Assembly (NCBI GenBank): GCA_902774925.1
Contig: CACYKE010000014.1
Location: 1 to 47,373 of the forward strand
Length of the DNA: 47,373 nucleotides
Reading direction: 5' to 3'
From: an uncultured Prevotellaceae bacterium
GTDB lineage: Bacteria > Bacteroidota > Bacteroidia > Bacteroidales > Bacteroidaceae
The position numbers were made by a program, and so were the translations under genes. The notes under the pieces are model-generated. The model was not told the DNA's origin. It was given only the letters and a program-made list of their open reading frames with translations, and did no database searches. This document shows positions 40,763 to 47,373 of the stretch, piece by piece. How positions within the stretch are numbered: the stretch's first letter is position 1; every line of letters starts with the position of its first letter.

Positions 40763-43171
40763 TTAAACGGTCTTTTTCCGTAGTGTCAGGACGTTCTTTC
40801 CATCTATACGTTCGTAGTTGATGGAGTCCATAATCTGTCTGACCAGATGGATGCCAAGTCCACCAATCGGGCGTTCTTCAGCCGATAGGGTGGTGTCCAC
40901 TTCTGCCTTTGTCGTGGGGTCAAAAGGTGTGCCCCAGTCAATGATGACAATCTTCAGACACTGATCGTTGGCTTTGGCCTCGATGAGGATGTCACCTTTC
41001 TTGCCGGCGGGGTAGGCGTAGTCCATCACGTTTACCACAGCCTCTTCGATGGCGAGGTTCAGACTCATGGTCAGCGACATGTCAAGACCGATGGCCTCAC
41101 ATACTTCATCGACGAAAGCGGCCAGTTGTGGTACTTCGTCGACGTTGTTAGTCAGTTTCAGACTGCGGGACAGACGCATATCGTCGTCCTGTTCCTTGGA
41201 ATACTGAATGGCGAGCATAGTCTGGTCGTCACTCTGTTCAGCATTTCCTACAAAGTCTTGTACAACTTTTGTCATATGTTCAATAAACTTCTCTGGTTTC
41301 CGTTCAGCCTCACAGGCGGTATCCAGGACACGTTCTTCCTGGAATTGTTCGTGGCGCAGGTTCTCAGCCTCCGTCAGTCCGTCTGTATAGAGGAAAATAG
41401 TTGTTTGCGAGTCGATAACGGTTTCCTGTAGGGTGAATTTCCAGTCGGTGATAATGCCAACAGGAAGATTGGGGTCGCAGGGCAGGAAACCACCCCCCTG
41501 GTCGCCGATTAATATTGGTGCGTCGTGTCCTGCATTTGAATAGCGCATACGGCCTGTGGGCAGGTCGAGGACGCCGATGAACAGAGTGACGAACATGTTC
41601 GATTCGTTGTCTTCTGAAATGGACTCGTTGATGGCCATCATGATGCGTGCCGGCTGCGATTCGTGGGATGCGATAGTGCGGAACAGCGAGCGTGTGACAG
41701 CCATGAGCAACGACGCAGGAACGCCCTTTCCGCTGACGTCGCCAATGCAGAAGAATAGTTTCTCGTCGCGAAGGAAGAAGTCGAACAGGTCGCCACCCAC
41801 CTCTTTGGCAGGCATCAGCTGTCCGAAGATGTCTATATCGTCGCGGTCGGGGTATGGTGGGAAAGTTTTCGGCAGCATCGACATCTGGATGCTGCGGGCG
41901 GTCTGCAGTTCTCCCTCTATACGTCCCTTGTCTTCGTTGACGGCCTTGGTTTCTTCAATCTGTTTCACCAGCGACAGCTGCATGGTTTCGAACGAGTCGC
42001 GCAGACGACGCATCTCGTCTTTGGTCTTGATCTTTGGCAGCTCAGCGGTGAAGTTACCCTTGGCTATCTCGTCTGCAGAGACCGTAAACTGCCTGATGGG
42101 TTTGGTCACCTTGCGCACGGTGAAATAGCAAGCCAAAACGATAATGCCAATACCGATGAAAGTGAGAACCCCCATGAATGCCATCAAACTGTTCAACAGC
42201 CACAGCATGTCTGTTATGGGGAGTGTCACTACCATCAGCCAGTCTGTGCGCTCAACACAAGCGGCAAACATTAATATGTAGCTTTCGTTCTTGTCTCTAT
42301 AGAGCCTGTAAAGTCTATCGTCAGTACCTATTTCAAGAACATCTTTGACGATTTTTTCCTTGCGCTTTTCTTTGTCTTTGATGTTCTTGAAATAGTCTTT
42401 GAGTGAGGCTCTCATCACCAGACTCGAGTCGGGATGGGCCACAATCGTACCTTGACGGGTGACAAGGAAACTGGTGAAATGGCTTTTGGCTTCATTGTCA
42501 AACACATCCATGAAATTTTCATTGAAGGCGCTGTCCGACTTCTGTCTAAGCGTTTCAATCCAGTCCAGCGACAGGTCGGCAGTATATACGGCATAGGCCT
42601 CGTCCTTGTCGTTGATGAGCGGCAGCGAGTAGGTAATCATCGGGAAACCTCCCCCTCCTTCGTCCACGTATGGCTCCGACCAACAGGCTTTCTTCAGTTC
42701 CACGGGTTTCTTAAACCACTCTTTCTCCGGATAGTTGTATGCCCGTGAGTTCAGCTGTGTGGTATGAATGCCCGTGGTGGTGCGGAAGGCATAGGGCGCA
42801 TGGAGCTGTCCTTTCTTGGGTTCGTAGTCAGGATTAAAGGCAATGGCTGTTCCCATGATTTCATCGTTCAGTTTCAACATGTGCTGTACGCTGGAGAATA
42901 GCATATCGTCCTGATAGATGTTCTTTTTCGCTTCTGGCACGTTGTTCCTGACCACAGCCTCCACATTGGAGAAGACGGTGTTCATCTTCTCGTTAGTCAC
43001 CTCCATAGCAGTACCAAACGTGATTCCCAAAAGTGCTGCACCTATTACGTATATGATGACGAAAATAAGCCCAAGAATAAGTATGAGGCTAATGATTGTA
43101 GCCACCGTGATGCGCCATGTCAGACGTGAGACAATGGAGCGTGAAGGGCGGAATATGTTCAGTAGACCCAT
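40763..43171 (-). CDS. Sensor protein with HAMP, PP2C phosphatase and RsbW-like kinase domains
   Basis: This 802-residue membrane protein joins both arms of a partner switch. An N-terminal helix (about 20-48) and a periplasmic Cache-like sensor (about 50-320) precede a second helix (about 328-350). Then come a HAMP domain and a SpoIIE-type PP2C (LMPAKEVGGDLFDFF, GDVSGKGVPASLLMA, YTDGLTEAEN). Last is a serine-kinase ATPase of RsbW type (EEAVVNVMDYAYPAG with the N-box, IDWGTPFDP, GGLGIHLV). The STAS protein at 36616 is the obvious substrate of both activities. It is first in a leftward cluster, with a cassette promoter at 43195-43226. Confidence 0.92.
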   Translation of the reverse strand: MGLLNIFRPSRSIVSRLTWRITVATIISLILILGLIFVIIYVIGAALLGITFGTAMEVTNEKMNTVFSNVEAVVRNNVPEAKKNIYQDDMLFSSVQHMLKLNDEIMGTAIAFNPDYEPKKGQLHAPYAFRTTTGIHTTQLNSRAYNYPEKEWFKKPVELKKACWSEPYVDEGGGGFPMITYSLPLINDKDEAYAVYTADLSLDWIETLRQKSDSAFNENFMDVFDNEAKSHFTSFLVTRQGTIVAHPDSSLVMRASLKDYFKNIKDKEKRKEKIVKDVLEIGTDDRLYRLYRDKNESYILMFAACVERTDWLMVVTLPITDMLWLLNSLMAFMGVLTFIGIGIIVLACYFTVRKVTKPIRQFTVSADEIAKGNFTAELPKIKTKDEMRRLRDSFETMQLSLVKQIEETKAVNEDKGRIEGELQTARSIQMSMLPKTFPPYPDRDDIDIFGQLMPAKEVGGDLFDFFLRDEKLFFCIGDVSGKGVPASLLMAVTRSLFRTIASHESQPARIMMAINESISEDNESNMFVTLFIGVLDLPTGRMRYSNAGHDAPILIGDQGGGFLPCDPNLPVGIITDWKFTLQETVIDSQTTIFLYTDGLTEAENLRHEQFQEERVLDTACEAERKPEKFIEHMTKVVQDFVGNAEQSDDQTMLAIQYSKEQDDDMRLSRSLKLTNNVDEVPQLAAFVDEVCEAIGLDMSLTMSLNLAIEEAVVNVMDYAYPAGKKGDILIEAKANDQCLKIVIIDWGTPFDPTTKAEVDTTLSAEERPIGGLGIHLVRQIMDSINYERIDGKNVLTLRKKTV

Positions 43172-43194
43172 CAGTTCTTAGTATAATATGCGTG

Positions 43195-43226
43195 CAAAGT
43201 TACGAATAAGTGAGCGAAAAACCAAA
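43195..43226 (-). promoter_or_regulatory. Promoter of the PP2C/RsbW gene (copy C of the promoter cassette)
   Basis: On the minus strand TTTG (43223-43226), the spacer GTTTTTCGCTCACTTATTCG, identical to copies A and D, and TAACTTTG (43195-43202). The start codon is 23 bases downstream. Confidence 0.82.
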
Positions 43227-43283
43227 TAAATTTGGATTTTTCTGAACGAAAGTAACTTCACCAAGGGTGAAAGTTACGAATAA
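43195..43283. repeat. Extended copy of the dispersed promoter cassette
   Basis: This copy keeps both the AT-rich inverted repeat and the linker seen at 5998-6087. A second hairpin is near perfect here: GTAACTTCACC pairs with GGTGAAAGTTAC with one bulge. Where copy A has GGTAC and GTGCC, this copy has GTTAC and GTAAC, so the boxes vary together. Confidence 0.8.
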
Positions 43284-43319
43284 TTCTTAATTAATGGCAT
43301 TTTTTTATCATATTTTTTG

Positions 43320-43327
43320 TACCTTTG
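43320..43327 (+). promoter_or_regulatory. -7 box of the 43354 gene
   Basis: TACCTTTG precedes the start codon by 26 bases. The -33 position does not read TTTG. Confidence 0.5.
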
Positions 43328-43353
43328 CACGAAATTTTTTCATTTAGACGTTT

Positions 43354-44046
43354 ATGAAGTTGCAAAAATACATCACAATTTTCGTTTTTTTTACCTCGCT
43401 GACCGTCGCTCGCGCACAGGAACATACCCGTTTTTTAGATCTGCCGCTCGACCTTGCCCCAGAGGAAATCATGGAGACGCTGGAGGATAAGGGTCTGCAA
43501 CGGGAAAACCTATTCGAACTCTCTGGCCGTATTGCGGGCCTCGACGTGTGGCTCTATGTGAATGTCAACAAGGACTCTACAAAGGTTAACCAGCTGTTGC
43601 TGACGACGCAGATGCAACAGGGCAAAACCCTGCGTGACGATTATGTCGCCCTGCGCAAATGGATGCAGAAACACTATGGTGCCCCCACGTGGGAATCTAC
43701 TGTCCGTTCCCACTCCTTTGCACGCTGGTATGTGGGTTACGATCGCGATATCGTTATGATTGCCACTGCGTCTGCTGGTGTCGAGATATGGTTCTACGAA
43801 AACCACCAGCGTCGCAACATCGATTATTACGCCATCCTGAAATATTGCGAGCGTAATCCTGCACCAAATATGCCTGTGATGTATGCCCGCGACAATGTCA
43901 CGTGGAAGAGCACGGGTGATACCTCGACGGTAAAAAAGAAAGTTGCCAAGCGTAACATCCGCAAAGTCTCCAAGAAAAAGGGTAAGGCAAGAAAACAGCG
44001 CCGTTCGAAGACCGTTAAGTCTAAGAAACAGCGCCGTAGGCGTTAG
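43354..44046 (+). CDS. Secreted protein with very basic C-terminal tail, function unknown
   Basis: The 230-residue precursor has a cleavable signal (IFVFFTSLTVARAQ, cut near residue 21). The globular part is about 160 residues (IAGLDVWLYVNVNKDSTKVN, HYGAPTWESTVRSHSFARWY), and the last 35 residues are almost all Lys and Arg. I do not recognise a named family; the globular part looks like a small alpha-beta periplasmic domain. The basic tail could bind lipopolysaccharide or nucleic acid, which is only a guess. It has a -7 box and a strong terminator, and stands alone between two leftward operons. Confidence 0.72.
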   Translation: MKLQKYITIFVFFTSLTVARAQEHTRFLDLPLDLAPEEIMETLEDKGLQRENLFELSGRIAGLDVWLYVNVNKDSTKVNQLLLTTQMQQGKTLRDDYVALRKWMQKHYGAPTWESTVRSHSFARWYVGYDRDIVMIATASAGVEIWFYENHQRRNIDYYAILKYCERNPAPNMPVMYARDNVTWKSTGDTSTVKKKVAKRNIRKVSKKKGKARKQRRSKTVKSKKQRRRR

Positions 44047-44054
44047 TATAAAGT

Positions 44055-44087
44055 TCCCCAGGCTTGCCGTCTGGGGCTTTTTTTTTA
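44055..44087 (+). terminator. Intrinsic terminator after the 43354 gene
   Basis: CCCCAG pairs with CTGGGG around a 9-base loop (44056-44076) and is followed by C and nine T. It separates this gene from the convergent decarboxylase operon. Confidence 0.82.
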
Positions 44088-45242
44088 CGATAGGAATCCG
44101 AGCAGAGCACCCGCAGCGACGGCTGAACCGATGACGCCTGCGACGTTTGGTCCCATGGCGTGCATCAGCAGGAAGTTGTGGCGGTCGTACTCCAGTCCGA
44201 GGTTGTTGGAGATGCGTGCTGCCATCGGCACGGCACTCACGCCAGCGTTACCAATCAGCGGATTCAGCTTCTTGTCCTTCGGCAGGAACACGTTCATCAG
44301 CTTGACGAAGCAGACGCCGCTCATGGTGGCGATGATGAAAGCTCCGGCACCGATAGCGAAGATGTAGATGGTGTTCATCGTCAGGAACTCAGAGGCCTGT
44401 GTCGAACAACCTACCGTCAGTCCCAACAGCATCACCACAATATCGTTCAGCGCAGCACCGGCAGTCTTGGCCAGACGGGTGGTCTTGCCGCTCTCCTTCA
44501 GCAGGTTGCCGAAGAACAGCATACCCAGCAGGGGCAGGCCGGATGGTACGATGAACGTGGTCAGCAACAGTCCCACGATGGGGAACAGGATGCGCTCCGT
44601 CTGCGACACCTCACGGGCGGGCTTCATCTTGATCAGACGCTCCTTCTTCGTGGTCAGCAGACGCATCAATGGGGGCTGAATCAGCGGTACCAATGCCATA
44701 TACGAGTAGGCACACACCGCAATGGCACCCATCAGGTTCGGCGACAGTTTGCTGCTGAGGAAGATGGCCGTAGGACCGTCGGCTCCACCAATGATGGCGA
44801 TACCTGCTGCCTGGTTGGGCTCGAAGCCCAGGGCCAGCGCAAACATGTATGCGCCGAAGATGCCAAACTGTGCGGCAGCACCAATCAGCATCAGCTTCGG
44901 ATTGGCCAGCAGTGCCGAGAAGTCCGTCATAGCACCAATGCCCAGGAATATCAGCGGCGGGTACCAGCCTTGCCGTACGCCCTGATAGAAGATGTTCAGC
45001 ACGGAGTTGTCCTCATACAGGCCGATCTCCAGTCCGGCATCGGCGCGGAAGGGGATATTTCCTAATATGATACCCAGTCCGATGGGTACGAGCAGCAGGG
45101 GCTCGAAGTCCTTCTTGATGGCCAGCCAGATGAAGAAGGCGCCTACTACTATCATGATGAGGTTACCTGCCGTCACGTTCGCAAAACCCGTGTACGTCAG
45201 AAACTCATTGAAGTTTTCTACGATAAAGTTTGTAAATCCCAT
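44085..45242 (-). CDS. Na+-translocating decarboxylase beta subunit
   Basis: This is a 385-residue multi-helix membrane subunit (OadB/MmdB family). It decarboxylates carboxybiotin and pumps Na+ outward. Motifs seen are FLGIGAMTDFSALLANPKLM, GGADGPTAIFLSSKL with the conserved Asp, and NAGVSAVPMAARISNNLG with GPNVAGVIGSAVAAG near the end. The start is set at the ATG at 45242 (MGFTNFIVENF). The upstream spacer is a heptamer array, and the longer frame would use TTG. It follows the biotin carrier and gamma genes in one operon. Confidence 0.93.
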   Translation of the reverse strand: MGFTNFIVENFNEFLTYTGFANVTAGNLIMIVVGAFFIWLAIKKDFEPLLLVPIGLGIILGNIPFRADAGLEIGLYEDNSVLNIFYQGVRQGWYPPLIFLGIGAMTDFSALLANPKLMLIGAAAQFGIFGAYMFALALGFEPNQAAGIAIIGGADGPTAIFLSSKLSPNLMGAIAVCAYSYMALVPLIQPPLMRLLTTKKERLIKMKPAREVSQTERILFPIVGLLLTTFIVPSGLPLLGMLFFGNLLKESGKTTRLAKTAGAALNDIVVMLLGLTVGCSTQASEFLTMNTIYIFAIGAGAFIIATMSGVCFVKLMNVFLPKDKKLNPLIGNAGVSAVPMAARISNNLGLEYDRHNFLLMHAMGPNVAGVIGSAVAAGALLGFLS

Positions 45243-45277
45243 AATTGTCAATTATCAATTATAAATTGTCAATTAAC
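45243..45277. repeat. Heptamer array between the beta subunit and biotin carrier genes
   Basis: Five 7-bp units in perfect register (AATTGTC, AATTATC, AATTATA, AATTGTC, AATTAAC). They begin at the beta-subunit start codon and include the stop codon of the biotin carrier gene. Confidence 0.88.
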
Positions 45278-45761
45278 CGATGGTCAGCATCACTGCACCT
45301 TCCATCACTGAGTCGCCCTGATTAACCAGAATCGAAGTGACGGTACCAGCCTGTTCGGCCTCGATGTTGTTCTGCATTTTCATGGCCTCCAGCACGATGA
45401 CCACCTGACCGACGGCAACGGTGTCACCAACCTTCACGTTGATGGCGTTGATGGTGCCGGGCAGCGGAGCCTTCACGGGAGTGCCTGCGCCAGCGGGTGC
45501 TGCGGGCTGAGGCTTTGGTGCCACGGGTGCTGCAGGCTGTGCAGTCGGGACCTGGGGCTTCTCTACCGGCTGTGCTGCTACGGGTGCTGCTGCACTGGCT
45601 TTGGTTGCTGCCAGTTCCGGATGTTTGGCGGCATTAATGGGTTTCTGCATCTCTATCTCGAAGGGGATGCCGTTTACGTTTACTCTGGCTATTTTACCTT
45701 CCACGTCGGTGATTTCCACCTCGTAGTCCACGCCTTGTACTTTATATTTATATGTCTTCAT
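45273..45761 (-). CDS. Biotin carboxyl carrier subunit
   Basis: This 162-residue protein has an N-terminal beta domain (MKTYKYKVQGVDYEVEITDV), a Pro/Ala-rich flexible linker (about residues 45-90) and a biotinyl domain with EAMKM, whose Lys carries biotin. It ferries CO2 from the carboxyltransferase to the beta subunit. The start at 45761 follows the common MKTYKYKV beginning; the longer frame is repeat sequence. It lies between the gamma and beta genes. Confidence 0.93.
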   Translation of the reverse strand: MKTYKYKVQGVDYEVEITDVEGKIARVNVNGIPFEIEMQKPINAAKHPELAATKASAAAPVAAQPVEKPQVPTAQPAAPVAPKPQPAAPAGAGTPVKAPLPGTINAINVKVGDTVAVGQVVIVLEAMKMQNNIEAEQAGTVTSILVNQGDSVMEGAVMLTIG

Positions 45762-45764
45762 TGC

Positions 45765-45811
45765 TCTAAACTTTAACTCTAAACTCTCAACTCTCAACTC
45801 TCAACTTTAAT
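45765..45811. repeat. Heptamer array between biotin carrier and gamma genes
   Basis: 7-bp units (TCTAAAC, TCTCAAC three times in a row, and variants) fill the spacer from the carrier start to the last codons of the gamma gene, with one 6-bp slip. Confidence 0.85.
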
Positions 45812-46844
45812 GCAACTCTGGGGTTGTCGGAATATTCGGTGCATTGTGCTTGGTGGGGATGAGCGGCTCGTGCAGATGCGTCATCTGGCTGTATTCGTCG
45901 TCCCAATCCGTATTCTTCGGCTTGATGGTGATTACGCCGCTCTCCACGTCGTGGATGTCGTCCTCATATTGGCGAAGAGCCAGTCCGATGACGGCCATGT
46001 ACACCTCCTTGTCGATACCCTTCGTGTCGAAGCCTTCCTGCAGGATGACGCCCGTCTTGTGGCCAATCTCGATGGTCTTCTCCACCGTCTTCGTGATGGG
46101 CTTGATGGGCTGCTTGTTCGCCACCTTCTTGGCGGCGTCCATGTGGCGCATCAGCATGCCAAACAGCGTAAACGTAATCCACAGCAGGGCCAGGCAGAAG
46201 AATACGATACCCATCGCCATCAGTGCCATACCGAAGCCGTGTGGGTCCTCGCGCTTGAATTTTGCCACCTTCGACTCGCTCACCACCGTCTGGTTCTGGA
46301 TGCCCAGCGTCACACGGTCGCCCGACTTCACTTCCCAATCCTTCGCCGTACCGTTGTTTGCAATACGCGCGTACGACTGGTCTGCCTCCAGCACGGGTAC
46401 CGTCACCGAGTCTATCAGCTGCGTCGCATTACCATTGTACAAGGCTATCCACGTCGGTTCCGTCGTGTTCACCTTCACAGAGAGATGCAGCGCGCCTTTG
46501 TTCGGCTGGCTGCCCAGTTGCAGCACGATGAGCTGTCGCCCGCTAAGGTTCGTGCGCTCGTCGCCATTCGGTATCTGGCTCATGCGCTTCACGCGCTCAG
46601 GCACACTCATCTTCTTGTCGAGCACGGAGCGGTCGGTCGTCACATACATCCCGCGGATGTTGTACGTCGAAAACGAGATGTTGGCTATCTCCAGCCACGC
46701 ATTCCTCGCTCCGTATTCGTCAATCAGGCTCGTCTCGTTCACGGTCATCACCTCGTTCAGCTTGATGCTGGCATCCATCTGGGCCATCATCGGCAGCGAG
46801 GTCACCGCCACGAGTGCGCCTAACAAGAGTTTTTTGATTTTCAT
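45807..46844 (-). CDS. Decarboxylase gamma-chain (OadG) protein with Lamin-tail-like domain
   Basis: The 345-residue precursor has a signal peptide (MKIKKLLLGALVAVTSLPMMAQ). A periplasmic domain like the Lamin-tail fold follows (IKLNEVMTVNETSLIDEYGA, NAWLEIANISFSTYNIRG). There is one membrane helix (about 212-235, GMALMAMGIVFFCLALLWIT) and a cytoplasmic part. OadG normally anchors the complex with a single helix in about 80-100 residues, so the periplasmic domain is a large addition. The start at 46844 is chosen for the signal peptide and the promoter at 46907-46938. The alpha (carboxyltransferase) gene is not in the window. Confidence 0.85.
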   Translation of the reverse strand: MKIKKLLLGALVAVTSLPMMAQMDASIKLNEVMTVNETSLIDEYGARNAWLEIANISFSTYNIRGMYVTTDRSVLDKKMSVPERVKRMSQIPNGDERTNLSGRQLIVLQLGSQPNKGALHLSVKVNTTEPTWIALYNGNATQLIDSVTVPVLEADQSYARIANNGTAKDWEVKSGDRVTLGIQNQTVVSESKVAKFKREDPHGFGMALMAMGIVFFCLALLWITFTLFGMLMRHMDAAKKVANKQPIKPITKTVEKTIEIGHKTGVILQEGFDTKGIDKEVYMAVIGLALRQYEDDIHDVESGVITIKPKNTDWDDEYSQMTHLHEPLIPTKHNAPNIPTTPELH

Positions 46845-46906
46845 TATATTTATTAAATATGTATTATTATATATATAGCTTTCTCTCGGTTTACCGATTT
46901 CGGCTG

Positions 46907-46938
46907 CGAAGGTACGAAAAAAAAATGAACATACCAAA
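46907..46938 (-). promoter_or_regulatory. Promoter of the decarboxylase operon
   Basis: On the minus strand TTTG (46935-46938), a 20-bp spacer and TACCTTCG (46907-46914, one mismatch). An AT-rich leader of about 60 bases leads to the gamma gene. Confidence 0.72.
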
Positions 46939-47010
46939 GGAATGCCCGATTTTTTTAAAAAAGCCCGCAGGTCAGCCATCTTCCTGTTCCAAAGCGAGTT
47001 TCAAAAGTAC

Positions 47011-47052
47011 ACAAAAGAGAGCTGCCCCTTGTGGAGACAGCCCTCTTTTTGT
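47011..47052 (-). terminator. Terminator after the right-hand M15 gene
   Basis: Read leftward, AAAAAGAGGGCTG pairs imperfectly with CAGCTCTCTTTT, followed by TG-rich sequence. A T run is also present on the + strand. Confidence 0.6.
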
Positions 47053-47054
47053 GT

Positions 47055-47373
47055 TTAGCGCTTGAAATTCGTGCGTCTGCGGTTTCCCGTCGGTCTCACT
47101 GCGAAGTGAATCCATATCACGTTGCGTTTCCGTTCTATCAGCAGCTCGTCGTAGTCCTCTTTATTTAGGTCGCTGAGGTCGAGTAGGATAGAGGCATACC
47201 GCAATGCCTGTTCCTGCCCCGTGCAACGGATGTCCACCGCACAGCCCGTCAGGTGGTTCGAGCCAGAGACACCACCTACGGCCTTGTTCACCGCCGCAGA
47301 ACGATATCCGCTATTGATAATAATCGGCTCCTCTTGGTCTCTACTCCCCTCCCTCGACAGGGAGGGGTCGGGG
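47055..47373 (-). CDS. M15-type (VanY-like) peptidase, 5' part outside the window
   Basis: This is the paralogue of the left-edge gene, on the opposite strand. The frame is open to the window end, so the start is missing. It keeps SNHLTGCAVDI and WIHFAV (zinc ligands) and INSGYRS...NKAVGG. The same palindromic element is read in frame at the far end as PDPSLSREGSRDQE. The two genes differ at many codons outside that element, so they are diverged duplicates rather than one repeated assembly artefact. Confidence 0.78.
   Translation of the reverse strand, partial: PDPSLSREGSRDQEEPIIINSGYRSAAVNKAVGGVSGSNHLTGCAVDIRCTGQEQALRYASILLDLSDLNKEDYDELLIERKRNVIWIHFAVRPTGNRRRTNFKR
47328..47373. repeat. Second copy of the in-frame palindromic element
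   Basis: Inverted relative to, and identical with, bases 54-99 over 46 positions. The window ends inside it, so its full extent on this side is not visible. Confidence 0.75.

Noticed and set aside
45810-46878. Two long open frames on the plus strand opposite the OadG-type gene
   Set aside because: The minus-strand gene has a signal peptide, membrane helix, promoter and operon partners. The antisense frames are compositional by-products.
1-47373. The window as a circular plasmid closed through the matching ends
   Set aside because: The end repeats are inverted, not direct, and the content is chromosomal housekeeping genes.
1-47373. CRISPR array or insertion sequence
   Set aside because: No spaced direct repeats of CRISPR size and no transposase or recombinase gene were found; the tandem repeats have 7- or 8-bp units without spacers.

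Overview
The window reads as a chromosomal segment of a Bacteroidales bacterium, most likely a Prevotella-type genus. Three lines of evidence point there. Promoters are of the Bacteroidetes type: TTTG, exactly 20 bp, then TAnnTTTG, seen eleven times. Characteristic protein types are present: LptE lipoprotein, a propeller/AraC one-piece regulator, a glycosyltransferase-HIT-SpoIID fusion, and a Lamin-tail OadG. Shine-Dalgarno sequences are nearly absent. There is no phage, CRISPR array, rRNA or insertion sequence. No gene-free stretch exceeds about 230 bases. Both ends of the window cut through paralogous M15 peptidase genes that face inward.

Layout. 1-4872: M15 peptidase end, tRNA-Val(CAC), then a leftward operon of a receiver-less sigma54 activator, lptE, a TPR-like protein and secG, preceded by pdxA. 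4883-11175: rlmN leftward, and divergently a 1224-residue GT2/HIT-like/SpoIID fusion followed by an AmpG-like transporter. 11285-19257: a Tyr/Trp/Asp-rich lipoprotein, then leftward tolC-macA-ABC ATPase-permease-LytS-LytR-cysE. 19417-23256: initiator tRNA-Met, then tetR-fabG-queC rightward and radA leftward. 23353-26417: a substrate-binding lipoprotein coupled to a TPR protein. 26433-33253 (leftward): kdsA, kdsD, a propeller/AraC regulator with dead phosphotransfer domains, and a secreted phospholipase D. 33369-34154: vanX-type dipeptidase. 34161-43171 (leftward): a partner-switching stress cluster comprising a PP2C/RsbW fusion, an ABC exporter, a lipoprotein, a STAS protein, a RelA/SpoT-like synthetase, a LuxR regulator and a decayed PP2C gene. 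43354-46844: a small secreted basic protein, then the beta, biotin-carrier and gamma subunits of a Na+-pumping decarboxylase.

Functionally the region leans toward envelope work: LPS transport (lptE), Kdo supply (kdsA, kdsD), peptidoglycan turnover (SpoIID, AmpG, VanX, M15), efflux, and stress signalling.

The least expected content is the repeat architecture. (1) Tandem arrays with a 7-bp period but many different unit sequences fill operon spacers. They also lie in frame inside lptE, rlmN, radA and, twice, the fusion gene. (2) Octamer arrays play the same spacer role at three other junctions. (3) A dispersed promoter cassette keeps not only its -33 and -7 boxes but also its whole 20-bp spacer, upstream of rlmN, the PP2C/RsbW gene and the substrate-binding lipoprotein gene. 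(4) A GC-rich palindromic element is inserted in frame in both terminal M15 genes.
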